The translations under genes and the position numbers were made by a program. From positions 310,001 to 374,000 of the forward strand of contig NZ_JAERTY010000009.1 in NCBI RefSeq assembly GCF_016746095.1: 64,000 nucleotides of DNA, read 5' to 3'. Below, in pieces: positions 61,052-64,000 of this stretch. The notes under the pieces are model-generated. The model worked only from the letters and a program-made list of their open reading frames with translations, was not told where the DNA came from and did no database searches. The stretch's first letter is position 1. The number at the start of each line of letters is the position of its first letter. The stretch comes from Sphingobacterium faecale. GTDB taxonomy: Bacteria; Bacteroidota; Bacteroidia; Sphingobacteriales; Sphingobacteriaceae.

Positions 61052-63862
61052 TTACATTCTTGGAGGACGCATACCACCATGCGGACCACTATTGCTCTCC
61101 ATCGGGTTCACGCCAGAGAACTTCTGTAGTTTGAATGTGAACGTCAGCATAAAGTAACGCGCTAAGCGATTCGTACGGCTATCTGTCAGAATATCACCCA
61201 CTGTACGATTGATATTGGTCTGTTGATTTAGCAAGTCGAATCCTTGAAAACGGATGGTACCTCGCTGTCCTTTCATGAACTTCTGTTCGATATAGCTATT
61301 GATGATAAAAGGATTTACATTATCACGATACCCGCTATTAAATTCCTTAGAAAGGTCTGCCCCAAAGATTGTAGTCGGAGTAATGTTGATTGAACCGATT
61401 AATGAAGGCGCAATCTTCGTAGTATTGGGCTGGGAATTAAAATCCGGAAGCGTCGATTTGGTAACATTGTAGGTATATCTCACACCTGGATTAATTTCTA
61501 GATTCTCCGATGGATTATATCTGAAAAACAGCATCTGGAAGATATTGGTATTATTCGTAACATTTTTATCAAACACTCCTCCGGTTGCTTCTCTATTGAT
61601 ATAGGAAATATTCTTCGTAAAGCCGACCCCACCTCCGTACATAATGTTATACGTTTTCTCCTTTAAAGATCTACCCCAGTGATAAAAGGAATTGATCGAG
61701 TAAACAGGTTCAGATTCATTTCTATAGCCAACCTCGTTAACATTACCTAGCCCTGAACTCAGGTATCTTCTGTTCATAGACACAATCTTATCTGTTGTTA
61801 ATTCGGCTCTAAGCATCGCAAAGAAACTCTTTCCTTTCTGGAAATCACCTGTACGGAAACGTACCCTTGCGGAATGTCTAAATTCAGGGTCAAGGTCAGG
61901 GTTCCCGATAGTCGTCATCGTTTCACTTGTTGACTCGGGAAACGGAAGGATCTGGGATACGGACGGTTCTGAGGACTGCCCAGAATACTGAAACGTTATA
62001 TTGGACTGTCTAGAAAACTTATACTCAAACCGAGCGATCGGGATAATATTGAAGTTCTTACGGTTGATTATAGCCGATTCGGTTGCACTAAAGGCATCTC
62101 CTTTTAACGTAGATGGTTGAACCGCAGCCCCAAGAGAGTATTTCATCTTATCATTATCAAACATAAAACTCGTACCCAATCGGTGTGTGGTAAACGCATA
62201 GTCATAATCGTATTTATAATTTAGAACATTGGTTCCTGTACTTCCTCTGGACTCTACCAAATTTTGCTGATTATGATTGTCATAATCATTAGTATTAAAA
62301 TCATAAGTAAACTCTAACTTGCTTTTTTCGGAAAGAGGCTCAATATAAGAAACCGAAGCCCCCGCATTCCAGCTTTTATTCTCAACTTCACGATAGGTTT
62401 TCTCGTATATTTCGGCAGCTGGTCGATCGGCATTTCCCGGATCCGTAAGCCAGCGCTCCAAAACTTGGTTATACTCATTCTCCGTAACAGAATTATCATA
62501 GTTGAAGTTGAAGAATATATTGCGTCCCCTTTCATTAAACTTGTGATTATACAATCCTGAGAAATTATACCTAGGAACAGTCGCCGTAGATCCATTATTT
62601 AGCTCTTGAAGATTATCAAAACTTCCAGAGGAAAGAAATTTTGATGTTGAAAAGTTGTCCGTTGTATTATCATTAAATCCAATCTGAGGAGTAAATTTAA
62701 CGTAATCTTTGTCTGAGATATTCCACTCTAAATTACCCTCAAAGCGATGATTTGCTCGTACACTATTATTGTTTTTTTCAGATTCTTCCGTCAATTTCTG
62801 TCCTATATACTCTGAAAAGGAGTTCGTCAATGTGCGATTGTCATCCCTCCCATAAGAATAACTCCCATACACTTTCAATTTATCTGAAAAATCATGACGA
62901 ATATTAACGCCGATGGAGCCTGTATTAGTAATCCCCTCGGAGCCACCAAACATACCGCCTGGGCCTCGTCCGCCACCGCCTCCTTGTCGTCCTCTAGCTC
63001 CTCCTCCCATCGAATTAAAATCAAAGAGATTGGCATTCATGTTATTCAGATTGCCTAATACCGACACCTGGGATTTATCCTTAAATCCCATAAACATACC
63101 CGTAGTCTGATAACGTTCTTCGGTACCGCCTCCAACGCGTAAAGTGGTTGCATAACCTTCATTATACTTGGGATCTATCTGTATATTCAACACCTTTGTA
63201 GATTCTCCGGATTTATTCCCAGTAAGATTAGCCATATCTCCAAAATCATCCACAATCTGCATCTTTTCGATGATATTAGCAGGGAGATTCTGCGTTGCTG
63301 TTTTGACATCACCTCCAAAAAAATCCTTCCCATTTATACGCACACGAGTTACCTGCTCACCCTGAGCTGTTACATTTCCGTCTTTATCTACCTCTACTCC
63401 CTGCAATTTCTTTAGGGCATCTTCAGCAACGGAACCTTCGCGCAGTTTTAAATCTTTGGTCGAATACTCAACGGTATCTCCTTTGACCTGAATCGTAACC
63501 ACTCCATTTACAACGACCTCCTCCAACATATTGGGGATCCCTAACAAGATAATGTTTGGCACCAACATCCTATTATCCTCAACGGGGGCGAATATATAGC
63601 TCTTTTCGAATGGCTCAAAACCAAGGCTAACAACTTTAAGCTTAAAAGCGCTAGCACTCAAATTATTGAAGGTATAAATCCCTCCGACCGTCGAACTAGT
63701 TTTCAGGGTATCGGCTCCTGCAATATAGTGTACCGATGCCCCTGCAATAGGTCTCGACAAAGAGTCCCTTAAAAATCCCTGCACAGTGTTGTTCGATTGT
63801 GCTTGAACGGAAAAACTAACGAATAGGGCTATCGCCGCAATCCATGTCTTTAAAAAATCCAT
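61052..63862 (-). CDS. outer membrane beta-barrel protein with carboxypeptidase-regulatory and plug-like domains
   Basis: A 936-residue exported protein. Signal peptide to about VQAQS; residues 25-110 are a carboxypeptidase-regulatory-like sandwich (VQGFLRDSLSRPIAGASVHY); about 115-215 resemble a TonB-receptor plug (EEVVVNG, LKKLQGVEVDKDGNVTAQGE, RVRINGKDFFGGD); the rest is a long barrel (OMP_b-brl_3 type). A Gly/Arg-rich stretch (GGGARGRQGGGGGRGPGG, about 285-305) lies in the first part of the barrel and looks like a surface loop or recent expansion; the C-terminal tail is also Gly/Pro/Met-rich. A TonB-dependent or related outer membrane transporter is likely; substrate unknown. 15 bp after the partial upstream gene. 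Confidence 0.82.
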   Translation of the reverse strand: MDFLKTWIAAIALFVSFSVQAQSNNTVQGFLRDSLSRPIAGASVHYIAGADTLKTSSTVGGIYTFNNLSASAFKLKVVSLGFEPFEKSYIFAPVEDNRMLVPNIILLGIPNMLEEVVVNGVVTIQVKGDTVEYSTKDLKLREGSVAEDALKKLQGVEVDKDGNVTAQGEQVTRVRINGKDFFGGDVKTATQNLPANIIEKMQIVDDFGDMANLTGNKSGESTKVLNIQIDPKYNEGYATTLRVGGGTEERYQTTGMFMGFKDKSQVSVLGNLNNMNANLFDFNSMGGGARGRQGGGGGRGPGGMFGGSEGITNTGSIGVNIRHDFSDKLKVYGSYSYGRDDNRTLTNSFSEYIGQKLTEESEKNNNSVRANHRFEGNLEWNISDKDYVKFTPQIGFNDNTTDNFSTSKFLSSGSFDNLQELNNGSTATVPRYNFSGLYNHKFNERGRNIFFNFNYDNSVTENEYNQVLERWLTDPGNADRPAAEIYEKTYREVENKSWNAGASVSYIEPLSEKSKLEFTYDFNTNDYDNHNQQNLVESRGSTGTNVLNYKYDYDYAFTTHRLGTSFMFDNDKMKYSLGAAVQPSTLKGDAFSATESAIINRKNFNIIPIARFEYKFSRQSNITFQYSGQSSEPSVSQILPFPESTSETMTTIGNPDLDPEFRHSARVRFRTGDFQKGKSFFAMLRAELTTDKIVSMNRRYLSSGLGNVNEVGYRNESEPVYSINSFYHWGRSLKEKTYNIMYGGGVGFTKNISYINREATGGVFDKNVTNNTNIFQMLFFRYNPSENLEINPGVRYTYNVTKSTLPDFNSQPNTTKIAPSLIGSINITPTTIFGADLSKEFNSGYRDNVNPFIINSYIEQKFMKGQRGTIRFQGFDLLNQQTNINRTVGDILTDSRTNRLARYFMLTFTFKLQKFSGVNPMESNSGPHGGMRPPRM

Positions 63863-63877
63863 ATATTTATTTTCTCT

Positions 63878-64000
63878 CTATTTTATTGTGCCTTGGAACC
63901 AAACCATGGTTTCCTCTTTATACGGGTTTTTTAGCGTAGCCCCTGTAGGGTTTGCTCCATAAATCCGTACGTTACTTGGCCTGTTGGTTGAATCCATCAC
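63878..64000 (-). CDS. C-terminal end of a gene cut by the window edge
   Basis: An open frame entering from the right edge and ending at TAG 63880-63878. The visible about 40 residues include SNVRIYGANPTGATLKNP and end VWFQGTIK, which looks like the last strands of a beta-rich protein. It is 15 bp before the outer membrane protein gene on the same strand, so operonic. Too little is visible to name a family; small partner proteins are often encoded beside such barrels. Confidence 0.6.
   Translation of the reverse strand: MMDSTNRPSNVRIYGANPTGATLKNPYKEETMVWFQGTIK

Noticed and set aside
1..64000. tRNA, rRNA, insertion sequence or prophage genes
   Set aside because: No cloverleaf, rRNA signature, transposase, integrase or phage structural gene was recognised on either strand.

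Overview
The window looks like the chromosome of a Bacteroidota bacterium of the Sphingobacteriaceae type; Sphingobacterium or a close relative is my inference. Supporting signs are moderate A+T content, many promoters of the Bacteroidetes form (TTTG, about 20 nt, TAnnTTTG), a type B type IX secretion (T9SS) sorting domain, a short NuoG, DUF5686 and carboxypeptidase-regulatory/beta-barrel outer membrane proteins, and an exbB-exbD-exbD-tonB cluster. No rRNA, tRNA, CRISPR array, prophage or insertion sequence was recognised.

Layout. 99-7890: a membrane-anchored orphan, then a locus that reads as a chaperone/usher-like surface fibre system: AraC-type regulator, two paralogous small secreted subunits, a PapD-like chaperone, a tip-adhesin-like protein and a 948-residue usher-like beta-barrel. 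8057-12205: rarA, a DEDDh exonuclease, manC and a UDP-sugar dehydrogenase. 12322-15699: a secreted TPR protein and a Prc/CtpA-type protease. 15973-19675: an operon of three secreted Ig-like proteins; the first two end in the same short C-terminal motif (PGKPH[VI]TI) and the third has a T9SS type B tail. 19943-28554: pgi, prfB with its +1 frameshift, dcd, a phosphopantetheinyl transferase, an AI-2E-type permease, an enoyl-CoA hydratase and a DUF5686 protein. 28781-41784: a complete nuoA-N operon on the minus strand. 41890-47910: exbB-exbD-exbD-tonB with a small membrane protein, a phosphate-binding-like lipoprotein and a TPR protein. 48311-51242: a SUI1-type factor, a lipid kinase and metK behind a probable SAM-II riboswitch. 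51598-57729: DUF58, MoxR, DUF4350, DUF4129, membrane protein and SpoIIM-like genes, with a divergent RDD gene. 58678-64000: fabD, an M16 peptidase, a large outer membrane beta-barrel protein and the end of one more gene.

The most unusual items are the chaperone/usher-like locus in a phylum better known for type V pili, the PGKPH C-terminal motif, the SAM-II-like leader of metK, several promoters so close to the start codon that the mRNAs should be leaderless or nearly so, and a set of short-period (7-9 nt) degenerate tandem repeats in intergenic regions, one of which lies in a promoter spacer.
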